This document shows, in pieces, positions 46,641 to 57,895 of a stretch of DNA of 64,000 bases; positions within the stretch are counted from its first letter, which is position 1; every line of letters begins with the position of its first letter. Source of the stretch: Otis tarda (taxonomy: Eukaryota; Chordata; Aves; Otidiformes; Otididae); NCBI GenBank assembly GCA_026413225.1, contig CM048553.1, positions 17,112,501 through 17,176,500 of the forward strand, in the 5' to 3' direction. A model generated the notes under the pieces. The model had not been told where the DNA came from. It did no database searches and was given only the letters and a program-made list of their open reading frames with translations. The position numbers and the translations under genes were made by a program.

Positions 46641-49600
46641 CTGGCTTCGTGATGAAAGGCAGAGCCAAAATGGAGGGGGGCTCAGAGCCGCCCCGGCTCC
46701 GGGCGCTGCCACCAGCCCTTCCCCTGCTTCTCTGCTCCTGGCGCTCGGGGCCGTGCGAGGGTGCAAAGGTGTTGCAACACCCAGGGTGCCAGAAGCTTCA
46801 CTGCACCCCGCATTTGTTGTTCCTTTTTTTTTTTTTTCCAAGGTTATGAAAAAACCCGGGTTTGGGCTTGATGGCAGTGCAGGGCTACCAGCAACTGGGC
46901 GGAAACCAAGGAGCGGCTGTGGGCTCCAAGCCACCAGGCCCATGCCAGCCTCATGGCCTGGGATGCTCCTGCAGCTCAGGGGGCTTCTGTGCCTCCCGCT
47001 TGGCTCCCCGGGGTCTTCCACTCTGCTGTCACATCCACGCAGCAGCAGCAGGGCTGTAGGCACAGCCGTTGGCAAAGACACCCCACCGTAACTGCAACCT
47101 TCCGAGGTTTCCTTCCGAAAAACGGCTGTTGGGAGTGGAAGCCGAAGGTGATGTTCCACCTCTGGCCTCTGACACTGCTCTTGTGAGTCGTGTTTGGCTT
47201 GGGACGTTTTCCTTCATGTGTCATCCCTGAAAACAATGTGCCCCATAGTTAAAATTTCTTTGCTAACTTAGTTTTCTCCTTTCTTTTCTCATTACATTTT
47301 ATAAGCCTTGATTTCTACAGTGTTTTCACACCAACTGTTTCCCATTTATGGGCAAAATGCTTCAAATATTTGGGTCCACAGCTAGTATTAAAGCTGTTGG
47401 ATGAAGTGTAGATAATAAGTGAACAGCAAAAAAAATACTTCAGAATTTTAATTTGAAATGTTTTGTGAGTCTTTAAAGTCGTTTTCAGTTCAGGACATAA
47501 TACCTTGGGACAGAGACATTCCTCCCCTGAAAGGGAAAGGAGGAAATATGAAATCTGAGATTGAGATAACCCCAGTTTACTTTGGCAGCGAGGAACAGAC
47601 TGGAGCTCGAGCTAATTAGTGCTGATGCCATCACACGTTATAATGGTTTTACTTCGAGTCTTGCGATTTGCATATGTATAAGATAGATACTGCACCGCAG
47701 CCTTTGCGCTTATGTTATACACGTTTGAACTCCACCACAAAGTAATTTTCTAATTCTTGTTTCTGTTTAGAAATTACCAAAACAGCGAGATCAGCCAAGC
47801 CATATCTCCCACTCTGGCACCAGCTATCAGACACTCATTTGCAAACATACGAAAATACCATTCGTTATAACTCAGAACCATTACAGCAGCATGTGCAATT
47901 CTGTTTCTTCTGTTCCTACCACTGGTGACAGGCGCACTTACCAGATCTCATTTGTTGCATGCGATACCGACAGACTGGAAATGGCTTATATTCGCGGAGC
48001 CGCATTACTGCACTAAGTAACATGAGAGACTCCCTGAGTATTATAAACATCCTGGCCGAGGGAGCACGGACAGACTAACCAGACGGCAATGTGCTTGAGA
48101 TCAGTTTTGAGCAGCAAATTTCATTGACAGCTGTCAAGTTTGAATTGTGAGCTACAATTTACTGTAAAAAATTGCCAATTCTGTATGCTACGGGTGTGCT
48201 TGAACTGCCACAAGTGACCGAGGGGCAGCAGGGATCGCTCCCCAGCCTTGGTTCCCCCCAAAACAACTAATTTGAAGACCATTTTGGGAACCTGTGGATG
48301 AAGCCAGGGTGTCAGGAGGGCTTGACTGACTTGCCGTGCCTCCTCACTCCCTGCCTTTGGTCAGGGAGCTGTGCAAGGATTGCGTGAGGTCCTCTGACAG
48401 ACCATAACGTAAACAAAGTAATTCAGCTTCTGCAGTGCTAATTTGCTTTTGTTTTAGAGGCAAGAGCAAACAGGGCCAGATTGGCCTGTATAAAAGGGAC
48501 AGGAGACAGACCCAGCACAAAGCAATAATAACAACGTGTTCTGCAACCAGAAGGAATGTGGGATAATGACTACAAGGAACCATCAAGGAAAGCGTCAGGA
48601 GCCCGAGGCCGCGTGACGTGTCTCCAGCAGCCATGGGAGAGCAGCCTGGAGCCTCCACTTGAAGGGACTTACGCAGCCCCAGCGAGCACAGGGCTGCTCC
48701 CTCCCACCAGATACAGGGAAGCCCTTTGAAACCAACAAGAATCAAGGACCTGTTTGCAAAATCAGCCTCTGGGCACCTCAGGGAAAGGGATTGCTATGCG
48801 AACCTTCTCACACAGGAGCACGTTCCCCTCTGCGTCAGCTCAAAACTGTGTCACAGATGCAAAATTTTATCTTTAAGAAGGTGAAATTCCCAACCAAAAG
48901 AAGAGATCCCTCCAAGGGGGCTTTGCAGGCAACTCAGATGCTGGTTTGGTTCTTTCACTTCATTTCACAAGCCGCTAGCTGAAGTGCCCAGTTTCTGCCT
49001 GGAGAACTTAAGAACTGATGAGTCCTTCTTAAAGACCAATTCAGACAAGCATCCAAGTCCAGACCAGGACTTCTCCTATCAGGCAAGCAGCTGCTCAGCG
49101 TAGGGCCTGCTTTCCCCTACAATCACATTCAAGAAAAGGCTCACTGTTTTCCACCAGGAGCACATGAGCAGTGCAGCCCTACAAGAGCCTCCCTCCCAGT
49201 GTCAGCTGGTGAAATCCTTCCGATGAAATCCCAAACTGCATCCACCACGTTCTCCAGAAGCTCCATGTGCTTGAGAGCCCCAGCACAGGCACAACAGGAT
49301 GACTGGCATGAGGGGTTTAGGTCTTTCCTAGATCAAGGAGGAAAATAAGACAAGCTGAGACAGAGGCTGACCTGGCAGCACTTTCTGAGTACATTTCTTT
49401 GAATAAGAGAAAAGCCCCTCTCTGGCTCTGGGAGGGGGGAAAAAAAAAAATCAACGTCCTCCCTTTGTATGGCTTCTTTCATATATTCCCTTTCTCTTTT
49501 TCACATGAATTGGTGTCAGCGCCTGTCCCTGCTGCTCCTGCCTACTGTGCATGTGCCACCAGCAGCAGCCTGCCTGCGGAACTGTCTAAACGGAGTCGAA

Positions 49601-51239
49601 TCCTCACAGGTGCCTCTGATGTAAGCAACTAGCCCTAGAAAAACGGTTTGCAGTGAAAAGTGAGTCCTTCATCTGGCAGCTTTGAACATTATCACAAATT
49701 CCTCACCCTTCTATAAATTTCCCTGGCATGCTGGCAACTATGTTTGGATGTAACCCTTCAGTCTACCTCTAACAACCACCAAGTTAATGCAGTATTCTCT
49801 GCCTGTTTGAACCCTTCCACCAACCTCCTCCCCCATCAAAAAAAAAAAAAATTAGGCCAAAGAAATAGATAACGACTGCCATTCGGAAATCCATCCAAGT
49901 TCACCTCTATAGTCAAGGCACCACAGCAGCCCTGTCCTGGGGAAGCCCGCATTCCTTGGGGAGCTGAGGATTTGCATGCTGCTGGATGCGCACGCCGGCA
50001 TTTGTGGGTACTGCCACGCAAGGTGCTGATTTCACCAGCAAGGAAAGGTCAGTACTGCGACACTGCGGCCGCTTCAAACTGGTGTCAAAAGCAACGTTCA
50101 TGTTCATGCACCATACCCATTCTCTTTTGCACCTTGCAATTATGGTTCAGCTGGGAATTTCTCATTTGAAATGATACGAAGTTAAAAGCATTGAGACTGT
50201 TTAAAGCGTCTTTGGAGCAGTATTAATCACAGTAGTATGGGTTTTGTTACCTGCTCAGCACCAGCCAACACAACAGCCACACAACTCTCTTTTCCCAGCT
50301 ATTTTGCCAGCATTTTAGATATGATACACACAAGCTAATTCTACTGAATTGCCTTTATTTATGCTGATTATTGCCTTTAAAAAATAATGAAGGCTTAAGC
50401 TACTGTAGCTTAAGCCCAGGGGGCAAGGAACATAATTTGACTCTGCAATTTTTTTGGCTTCCCACTTCTGGGGCTGGCCATGGATTTATTGAACCAAGTA
50501 GCCATTTTGGGAGCGAAGACTACACAGAACCAAAGCCTGGCTCCTTCCCCAGCCTCTCCGGTGACTCCAGTGACAGCCAGGCCACCAGGTTCCCGCAGGT
50601 GAAGAACTCCCAGGGAGCTTTATCCCGCATGGCTGGGGCAGTTCAAAGGGGTGAATGGAGGCCTGCACTCTACACCCCTGCTCACTTTCGGCAGCAATTA
50701 GCACGTCCCCAGTGCAACTCGGTTACCTGCAAACTGGAGGAGGGGAGCTGCGTTGCGGAGATGCTCAGTGATACCCGCTGGCATAAAATAAATAGGAAAC
50801 AAAGCCAGCGGCTGCTTAGCAGTATCCACCCCTCCATGCGCATGTGGTCTGTCATCCAGGTACCACCAATCTGCATCCCCTTCAGACACGGGACACGATA
50901 AAGAGACACTTGTAAAGGAGCCCAGAAAGTGAAGCATTTCCTGCCGTTGCTCACCAGTTTACTTTTTTCCATTTAAAACTAATCCTCCCCCGCTCTCCCA
51001 AAGGAGCCGTACTCCCACTCCTCCCAATCAATAGGACGATTTGCATTTATCCTCCCGGAGGCACCGCTCCTAGGACCGGGGCCAGAGCGGCCCAATCGAT
51101 GGGGGGAAGCTGGAGCAAGGCTGGAAAAGAAGCAGCAGCGAGATTCCCCCCCAGGGAGAAATGCAAAACACTGGAGAGAGGCAACAATTATTGTAATTGA
51201 AGGTAATGAGGCCGAGGCGCCAGCTCCAGCCCTGCTTAA
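46641..51239. other. Non-coding region upstream of BAMBI with candidate enhancers
   Basis: No exon was recognised. A poly-T run lies at about 46807-46820. Motif-rich stretches at 47560-48230 and 50980-51239 are described as regulatory candidates. Octamer ATTTGCAT occurs at 47666-47673, 49970-49977 and 51039-51046. The open frames here (for example 176 codons at 50371) have no recognisable domain. Confidence 0.55.
47940..48180. promoter_or_regulatory. Candidate enhancer: AGAC cluster plus TGIF/MEIS palindrome
   Basis: Four AGAC SMAD half-sites lie at 47972, 48027, 48072 and 48081, followed by the perfect palindrome TTGACAGCTGTCAA at 48124-48137. That core (TGACAGCTGTCA) is the known dimer motif of TGIF/MEIS/PKNOX homeodomain proteins. 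The segment is 2.1-2.3 kb before the BAMBI start codon. Function is inferred from motifs only. Confidence 0.35.
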
Positions 51240-51260
51240 CATCATTCAATACCAAGTGAG
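50985..51260. promoter_or_regulatory. Candidate enhancer with SOX palindrome and GGCGCC
   Basis: Seen: POU octamer ATTTGCAT at 51039-51046, an exact inverted SOX pair ACAATTATTGT at 51184-51194 followed by AATTG, and GGCGCC at 51216-51221. It lies next to the orphan CpG island and about 5.2 kb upstream of BAMBI. Its role is inferred. Confidence 0.35.
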
Positions 51261-52130
51261 ACAGAGGAAGGAGCCGGCCCGCACCCAGCCCTGCCCGCCC
51301 TCCCCCCCGCGCGGGTGCCCGCGGGACGGGGCTGTCTCCCGCGCTGATGCGTTTGTTGGGGGGGGGGAGGTGGTCACTCCGGATCGGACTGGCCTTGGGG
51401 CGGCGGGGTCCTCCTTTTCCTTTCCGCGGGACCCTCCCGCGTCTGTGGCATCCTCGCCGTGTTCCTCCTCGCTCTGCGCTGCGGGTCACACGCCGAGCCC
51501 GAATCAGGGGACAAACGTTGTCCGGTCCCGTGGCGGGACAGCACTTCCAGCCCCAACCCCTTTTAAAGGTCTTTAAAGAAGCGGGGCGGAGGTCAGCAGG
51601 CGGCCAGCACCGTGACGGGTTTGTTGAAGGAATTTTTCACAGTGAGGGTGGTGGAACACTGGCACAGGTTGCCCAGAGAGGCGGCTGATGCCCCATCCCC
51701 GGAAACATTCAAGGGGCTCTGAGCAACCTGATCTGGCTGGAGATGTCCCTGCTTCTTGCAGGGGAGTTGGACCGGATGGGCCTTAAAGGTCCCTTCGCAC
51801 CCGAACCCCTCTGTGGCTCTGACCCCCCCCGCCGCGGCTGCAGCCCCACGGGCCTCGCGGGCTCGCGGCGGGCGCGCGTGCCCTCTGCCGGCAGAGCCGG
51901 GCGCGGCGGGGAGGCGCCGGGCGCGCTCGTGCGGTCGGCCCCGCAACGGGCCCGCGGCAAAGGCGGGGCCCGCGGGTGCCAGGCAGGGCTACGGCGGCTC
52001 TCAGAGCGGGAGGGCGCGGCCGTAAGCGAGCCCCCGGCCAGAACCGCGACAGCCGTGCTGGGCCCGGGGGTGCAGCCGGGCCGCATCCCGCCCGCGGGAG
52101 GTAACGTCCAGGATACAGCCGTCACCTCGC
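51240..52130. promoter_or_regulatory. Orphan CpG island upstream of BAMBI
   Basis: Two CpG-dense blocks (about 51270-51620 and 51822-52125) flank a CR1 tail. GC boxes and CCCGCGGG words are frequent, and a run of ten G lies at 51358-51367. No protein gene starts here that I can recognise. A GAG|GTAACG word near 52100 could be a splice donor on the plus strand, so a non-coding RNA start is possible but unproven. Confidence 0.55.
51625..51821 (+). mobile_element. CR1 3' tail inside the orphan CpG island
   Basis: It starts AATTTTTCACAGTGAGGGTGG, then GGTTGCCCAGAGAGGC, GATGCCCCATCC, CTCTGAGCAACCTGATCTGG and GGAGTTGGACCGGATGG. The 3' end (ACCCCTCTGTGGCTCTGACC) is a decayed CCATTCTATGATTCTGTG terminus. 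A piece after CATTCAAGG is deleted compared with the copy at 33.2 kb. Several sites have shifted to CpG-containing forms (GGACCGGATGG for GGACTAGATGA), unusual for an aged CR1. Confidence 0.92.
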
Positions 52131-55100
52131 GAAACATCCCCGGCAAGGTGTTACCTGTCGGGATTCACACTGTACCCGAAAAGTCAAGCACCACCTCTCA
52201 GAGCTGAGTGATCGGGTGTCTAGAGATAAGGTTTGGCAAAGAGGAGGAATTCACTGCGGATCCTGAGCGGGAGAAACCATCAGTTATGTCCTGACACGGC
52301 TAGCAGGCGCGCGGGAGAGGAGAGTCATGGCAGGGCCAAAAACCTGGAAACTGAGCATCGCTAGAGCAGTGCAGAATACGCAGCTGGAATGATGTTTACT
52401 ACAGAAAGGTATAGTTTGGACATAGGACATCTAGTGAAACAGTCATGTTGGCCAGTCAAACCAGAGCATCTTTTGGGGAAAGAAAAAAAAAAAAGCCTCT
52501 TGCCTTTCTAAGGAAGCATGTCAGGCTCATATTTGCACACACAACGGCTGCCCAGGAGGTCTGATCACAGATGTCAGTTCTCCAGAGGGCTCACGCCCAG
52601 CAGTCAAAACCTGGGACGCCCTGCAGGGGCTGGGGGCTCCACAAGGCTGATCGCTGCTCTTGCACAGAACTGTTGTCAGCAGCGCCTCCACCATGGCAGC
52701 TCTAAAAGCTTTTGGTGCAGATAAAGAAACTCTCCAGTGACATGTTACTCAATATTAGTCAGTACTTATTGCTCAACTTCTGTTTTCTGAGAAGCATATT
52801 TCAGAGCCAAATGCCAGAGACGAGGCAGTCAATGCAAGCCGGGAAAGCTTATGCACATTATGATAGACCGGAGTCTCAGCTACTTAAGTGGGCAGCACTC
52901 TGCCAGTTTACCCCAACCTCGAGTTTTGACAGGCGTTTGCAAATGCAATAGAAAGGGCCAAAAGCAGAGCTAGATCTCCGAGCAAGGACCAGCAGCTTCA
53001 AGAAGATGGATATGTATCTTAATAAGATGTTAATAATTCAGCCCCAGAAAGTTGCTGTTTGAAAGAGAAGTCACCAGGACATCTAAGCACAGACGTGCAA
53101 TAAGAGTAAAACCTTAGTTCTCACTTTACCATAAAAAGCAGAAGGGACAAGAGCATTTGTGAGACAGGGCACGTGAGGAGCTGCGAGTCTGTCAGGGCTG
53201 TGGTCTACCTGAAGTTCTAGCAGCATGTGGTGGTGTGCTCTGAGCTGGCCAGGGAGGGTACGAAGTGAGAGCGTGGAGGCTTCTCTCCTCTGGCTCTAGG
53301 GCAGGATCAGTAACTACATCAGAGACAGCTTGTCATTCTGATAAGTGGGAGTCAGAAAAATTGTAAAAAAGGGCAAATAACAGGGCAAAAGGAGCTGCAG
53401 GGAGCTTTGGCAAATATGCGACAGGCTGGAGGCACTGAATGCCCCACGTGCCAGGCAGGGCAGCATCTGAAGACCCAAACCCACCGTCTCTGGTGGGTTT
53501 AACCAGGGAAGGTGAAGGTGGTCATATTCCCAGCTTTCTGCCAGCTCTCCCTGAGGGACTCCCACCCTTGCAGCAGAGACCGCAGAAGCGATCACCCATC
53601 CCTGCCATCTGCAGCCTGGCACTGAAGCACCCAAGGAGCAGGTCTGGCACTGTCCTGCCACCCTGCGACGGAGAGGACAATCTCAGGCAGAGGAGAAGGA
53701 TACGCAGCTCCTGCCGGTAACATCTCAAGATGCCACAGGGGCTCATCTGTAGGAGCACTGCGAGATCAAAGGCGGATCTGGCAGAGGAAAGGATGGGTGG
53801 AGGGAAGCAGAGTGTTGGCAGAAAGTGATACCAAGTGGAACAGAAACTCAAATTCCTCACAGTCCAGGGCTGAGAGGGGGCAGGGGAGATGAGTTGAGAG
53901 AGCTGATAATCCTGGAAGGGAAGAAGTGTGGCCCCCTATGTTTTCATAACCACCAAAGGGAAGAGTGCAAAACATTATAGTTACACAGGACTAAAAATTA
54001 AGAAGCCCCAGTGTAAGAAAGCAGTCCTGATTATTCTCAGAGCATCCTTTATAATGCAGAGTATTATATAGCAGAGTGGGACATTAAACTAGGTCCTCCC
54101 CACAGGTAAAGGCTTGCAAGGCAGTGGTGAAACATGAGAGTTAAACACGCTGGAGGTGGGGAGTGGGGGAGTGCTGCCCAGAGCCCCACAACCAGCGCTG
54201 CCGGGCAGCCAGCGCCGAGCCTTGCCTGCAGCCTCCAGCTTCAAAGGAGCTCCGCAGAACGCGACTGGTGCTTGCCTCCTCCACGCTGCCATTGCCGCAC
54301 TTCCAACGTGCTGTTCTTCCACGTTTTTGTGTTCACTACTGTCACACATTTAGGGAGGGAACAGTTTTCCTTCACTTACTATTACTTCTTTTTGTTTATA
54401 GACACAACAAAGTTACAAAAAGGAGGTAGTGATAGCACGATACCATTTCAGGCTGCTTCACACAGCATCTGTCACCCCGAGGCATGTGAGATGCCGGTCA
54501 GCAAGGCCATGCTTGGCAGCAGCCGCGGTGCTCCAGAGCTTCGCACGGCTCCTGGGCTGCTCTTTGCTCAGTGCCAGCCCTGTGCTCGGGCTGAGGCTGG
54601 GTTATTCTCCCCACCCTCAGCACAGGGGCTGGGGAAAGTGATGAAAATATTGCAGCCGTGGTAAATGTTGAGGAGCTGAGAACAAAAGCAAGTATTTGCA
54701 CCAGAAGCATCACTCGTGGTAGGAAAGCTCTCTCAAGGATGCCAGCATGCAGCATGTCCTATGAACGGTCACACTGAACTCTCCTGGATGCTTTTGCTAC
54801 ATGGCCAACATGGCCTTTTTTCTTTCTCCTGAGCTCCAGCCTGGACTTTGTGACGATTTTGTGCCATAGGCACTGCCAAGCAGCTACACAGGGAAGAGGA
54901 GAGCTCACAGACTAAAAGTTGAACTCAAGTGTTATTAGGGCTCTTGCTTCTTGCAGGGTTTGAAGCCCACCTAGCCAGTGCTGGCTGCTCTGAATCCCCG
55001 GTGCTACACGAAGCCATCTGTCTAACCAGCTCTGAGCTGTTTCCCATCGCAGGGCACATGGCAGTGACTGAACCACTCACTCCCCTTCCCTGTGCTGGTG

Positions 55101-57414
55101 GGCTCCCACGTAAATCTCTGCTTTTCACATATGGTCAGCACTGAAGGAGCTCGAGGTCATCCCTACTGAAATGCTTTTCAGGCCTTTCTCCAAAAACCTG
55201 AATGCACCTTTGCCTCTCTTGCTCACCCTGTTTTTCCCTGTATTTACACGTGAAGCTAGAAAGTAGCAACAGGAAGATGCGCTAAGCTGTTGGACAAGGC
55301 AAAGCAGAGAGAAAACAGGCCAAAATGGAGAGGAGCCCAAAAAGCTAGCAGGGAGGAAGGACGATAAATGAACCACCAGAGTGAGAAGCAGCAAGCAGAT
55401 CTGAGCGTGAACCCTGCAGTGAGAAAAGCTGGCCCAGCCCCGTGCTGAAGGAACAAGGTGAGACGTGCCAGGAAAAAGGGATGCCGTAATGAAGGCTAAG
55501 GACTTGCTGACTGACAGGCACCGGCACTGCCAAACACGCACTTGTGAAAAATTGTCCTCACTGTCCTCTCTACTGGTTTGCAGCTTGACAAGCTGAGGAG
55601 CCCAGCTGGCACTGTGAAGGTGCTGGGGAGAACTGGGGGTGAGGGGTAGCTGCAGAGAGAGTGCAAAGAGGCTGAGACACACCTGAAATCTGAGGAGCAG
55701 GTGTTTGGCTGGGGGCAGGAGGGCAGGAGCCTTCAGGGACACCGCCTGTGCAGGACAGTGCTGTCAGGAACCCTCTCCCTGTGGAAAGGGGCCCTCTGCG
55801 TCCTTGGCAATTCTGCAACAGCGCTCATACTTTTATTCCAAAAACTTGATACCTTGCTCCAAAAATGGAACATTATTTCCAACATGCCAAGCTTAGAATT
55901 TTTCACTGTGCCCAGAAAACAAGTCTTCCCGTGGCCTGCTCCGTCCCCGACCATCTTGCAGGAATGCTTGGATGAGGAATATCTCACCACGGCTGATTGA
56001 GTTTTTTCCTTTCTGATTTCAATGACATAATTAGGAAAGCACAAATGATGTGGCTTTTTGAGAAAGCATGCTTCTTCCCTCTTTGCTGGCACATCTGGAG
56101 CAGTCCTCCACACTACGTTTGTGTCAGAGATTTACTTCATTTGTGTTGAAAGAAGGGGTTGTCAGAAATCTGGAAATGGAGACTGTGCCAGAGTCCTACC
56201 TTAATCCTTAAAACTACACAGCTGCCTCAGACTCCCTCAGCACAGATTGCTTAAAAACGCACTGGTATGCAATGACTTCCCACCAACAACAAGGGGGGAT
56301 TGACAGATAATATGTCAGGAGATACTCTCTGCTTATGAAGCATGTTTCTGCCAAAAGATCCCCAAAGCCCGGTACAAAACCCAGTCAAAATGATTAATTC
56401 TCATTATATTTGATTAAAAGACTTGTGCCTTCTCAGCTGTGGTGAGGGTGACAATCCTGAACAGAAATGCACATGCCGACTCTGAAGCAAGAGAAATAAA
56501 TGGCAATTGATTCTCTGCAAATTGTGAAACACGTAATTCTGCCACCAGCCCTCACGGCTCTTATCACAATATTGGACTTCATTGGACCGTTACCAAGAAC
56601 AATCCTACAGCTGATTCAGAAAGCACAATAACTCGTTCACGAGCTTCTCATTTCCTCCAGCCTTAACAATTAAGACTGGGATCCTTCGGGGAAATTGAAT
56701 GGTGCTAAGCTCCCGTTTGCCACAGAAACAATCATATGTTACTGAAGAGCGCTGGTTACAAACCAGGTCTGAACGCGTCAGACATGGGAAGCAGAGCAAG
56801 TCGTCGGCAAAAGCTGTGTAGCACCTACAGCCAGAATGAGTCAGTCAATTTGCACGCCCAGCAGTAACACTCATGAAAGCATCTCATCTCCGGTGGAAAA
56901 ATCGCACTTACTTCAACAGATTGTCTTCCCTCAGCAGAAGGCAGTGTGCTGTGGACAGTGCTATACTGCAGGAGTCCAGTAGACCTCAATACACAAGACC
57001 TTCTCTTCTCCTGGCTTTCTCTTGAACAGTACTCTTACCAGAAAAGCATTAGGAAATACTAGGCATATCTGTGGAACTCATCAGATACCACCTTGTTTGA
57101 CCCCTTAAGAACAGAGGAAAGGAACAGAAATGAACCGTATTTCTCAATCCAGCTTCAGAAAGCATGCAGTTATACAAAGTGCTGCCCTGCCCCTCACTGG
57201 GTTCCTGCTCCAGTACATAAAATAATGTGCGAAACTTGTTCAGCATCCAAAATTGAAGCCATCAAGTTCTACAGATGTTGGAAGTTCATTTATCATCATC
57301 CAGAAATGACAAGGAAAGAGCTGGAGGCAGCAATAAAGTATTCCAGCACACATTATCACTTCAGAACAAAGGAAAAATAGAAGTAATGGTTGATTTAAAA
57401 AAAAACAAAACCAC
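52131..57414. other. Non-coding, no recognised gene
   Basis: Unique sequence of moderate GC. Long open frames (176 codons at 54134 plus strand, 205 codons at 55125 minus strand) are low in complexity, rich in Leu/Ser and match no family I know. No young repeat was seen. Confidence 0.6.
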
Positions 57415-57895
57415 ATAGAGAAATAGGGCTAGGGAGGACCTTAAAAGGTCATCAAGTCCATTCTCCTGGTTCAGAGCAGAATCATGTCTCCCTACAGCAG
57501 ATACTTGTCCCACACGCTCTTCACCAGCACCCAGCGCAGGGGCCCCACAGCTTTCCAGGGCAGCCCTTCCCAGCTCTTTACTTACTGTATCTTATTACAA
57601 ACAGCAACCCAAGTCTTCCTCGGTGCAGCTTAAGCTGCTTATTCCTTGTGCTACCTGTCAAAGACACAGGACACCCTTTTCTTCTTGCGAGACCTCACTA
57701 TAGTTGAAGACTTGTGTATTGCATGTTGCCCTCGTTCCCCCTTAGGCTTCCCCGGCCTATGCCAGCCCTGTTTTTTCAGGCCTCTCTAGCAGGCCATATT
57801 TTGGAGATCGTTGTCCTTATTCTCTTCCAGGCTTTTTTTTAAACTGTAGCCTACAAATACAGACATCATGCTACACTTCTCACACTAAGAGAGGC
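57415..57895 (-). mobile_element. Ancient CR1 3' end (decayed)
   Basis: The plus strand reads AATAGGGCTAGGGAGGACCTT, AAAGGTCATCAAGTCCA, then TTATTCCTTGTGCTACCTGTC, AGTTGAAGACTTGTGTATTGC, TTCAGGCCTCTCTAGCAGGCCATATTTTG and CTTATTCTCTTCCAGGCTT. This is the order of the reverse complement of an old sauropsid CR1: gggctggaagggacct, aggtcatctagtcca, ttcttgtcctatc, tatttgaagactgttatca, cataggtcatgttttctaga, ttgctcttctctggac. It is much more diverged than the ATTCTATG-ended copies and has internal indels. Confidence 0.75.

Noticed and set aside
46614..47159. Overlapping 181- and 156-codon open frames on both strands
   Set aside because: Both strands are open over the same DNA, the composition is low-complexity, a poly-T run interrupts them, and no family is recognised.
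51593..52207. Open frames on both strands in the orphan CpG island
   Set aside because: They are driven by GC content and pass through the CR1 tail; no domain is recognised.
55125..55742. 205-codon open frame on the minus strand
   Set aside because: Leu/Ser-rich translation without a recognisable domain, and no flanking exons. Judged a chance frame.
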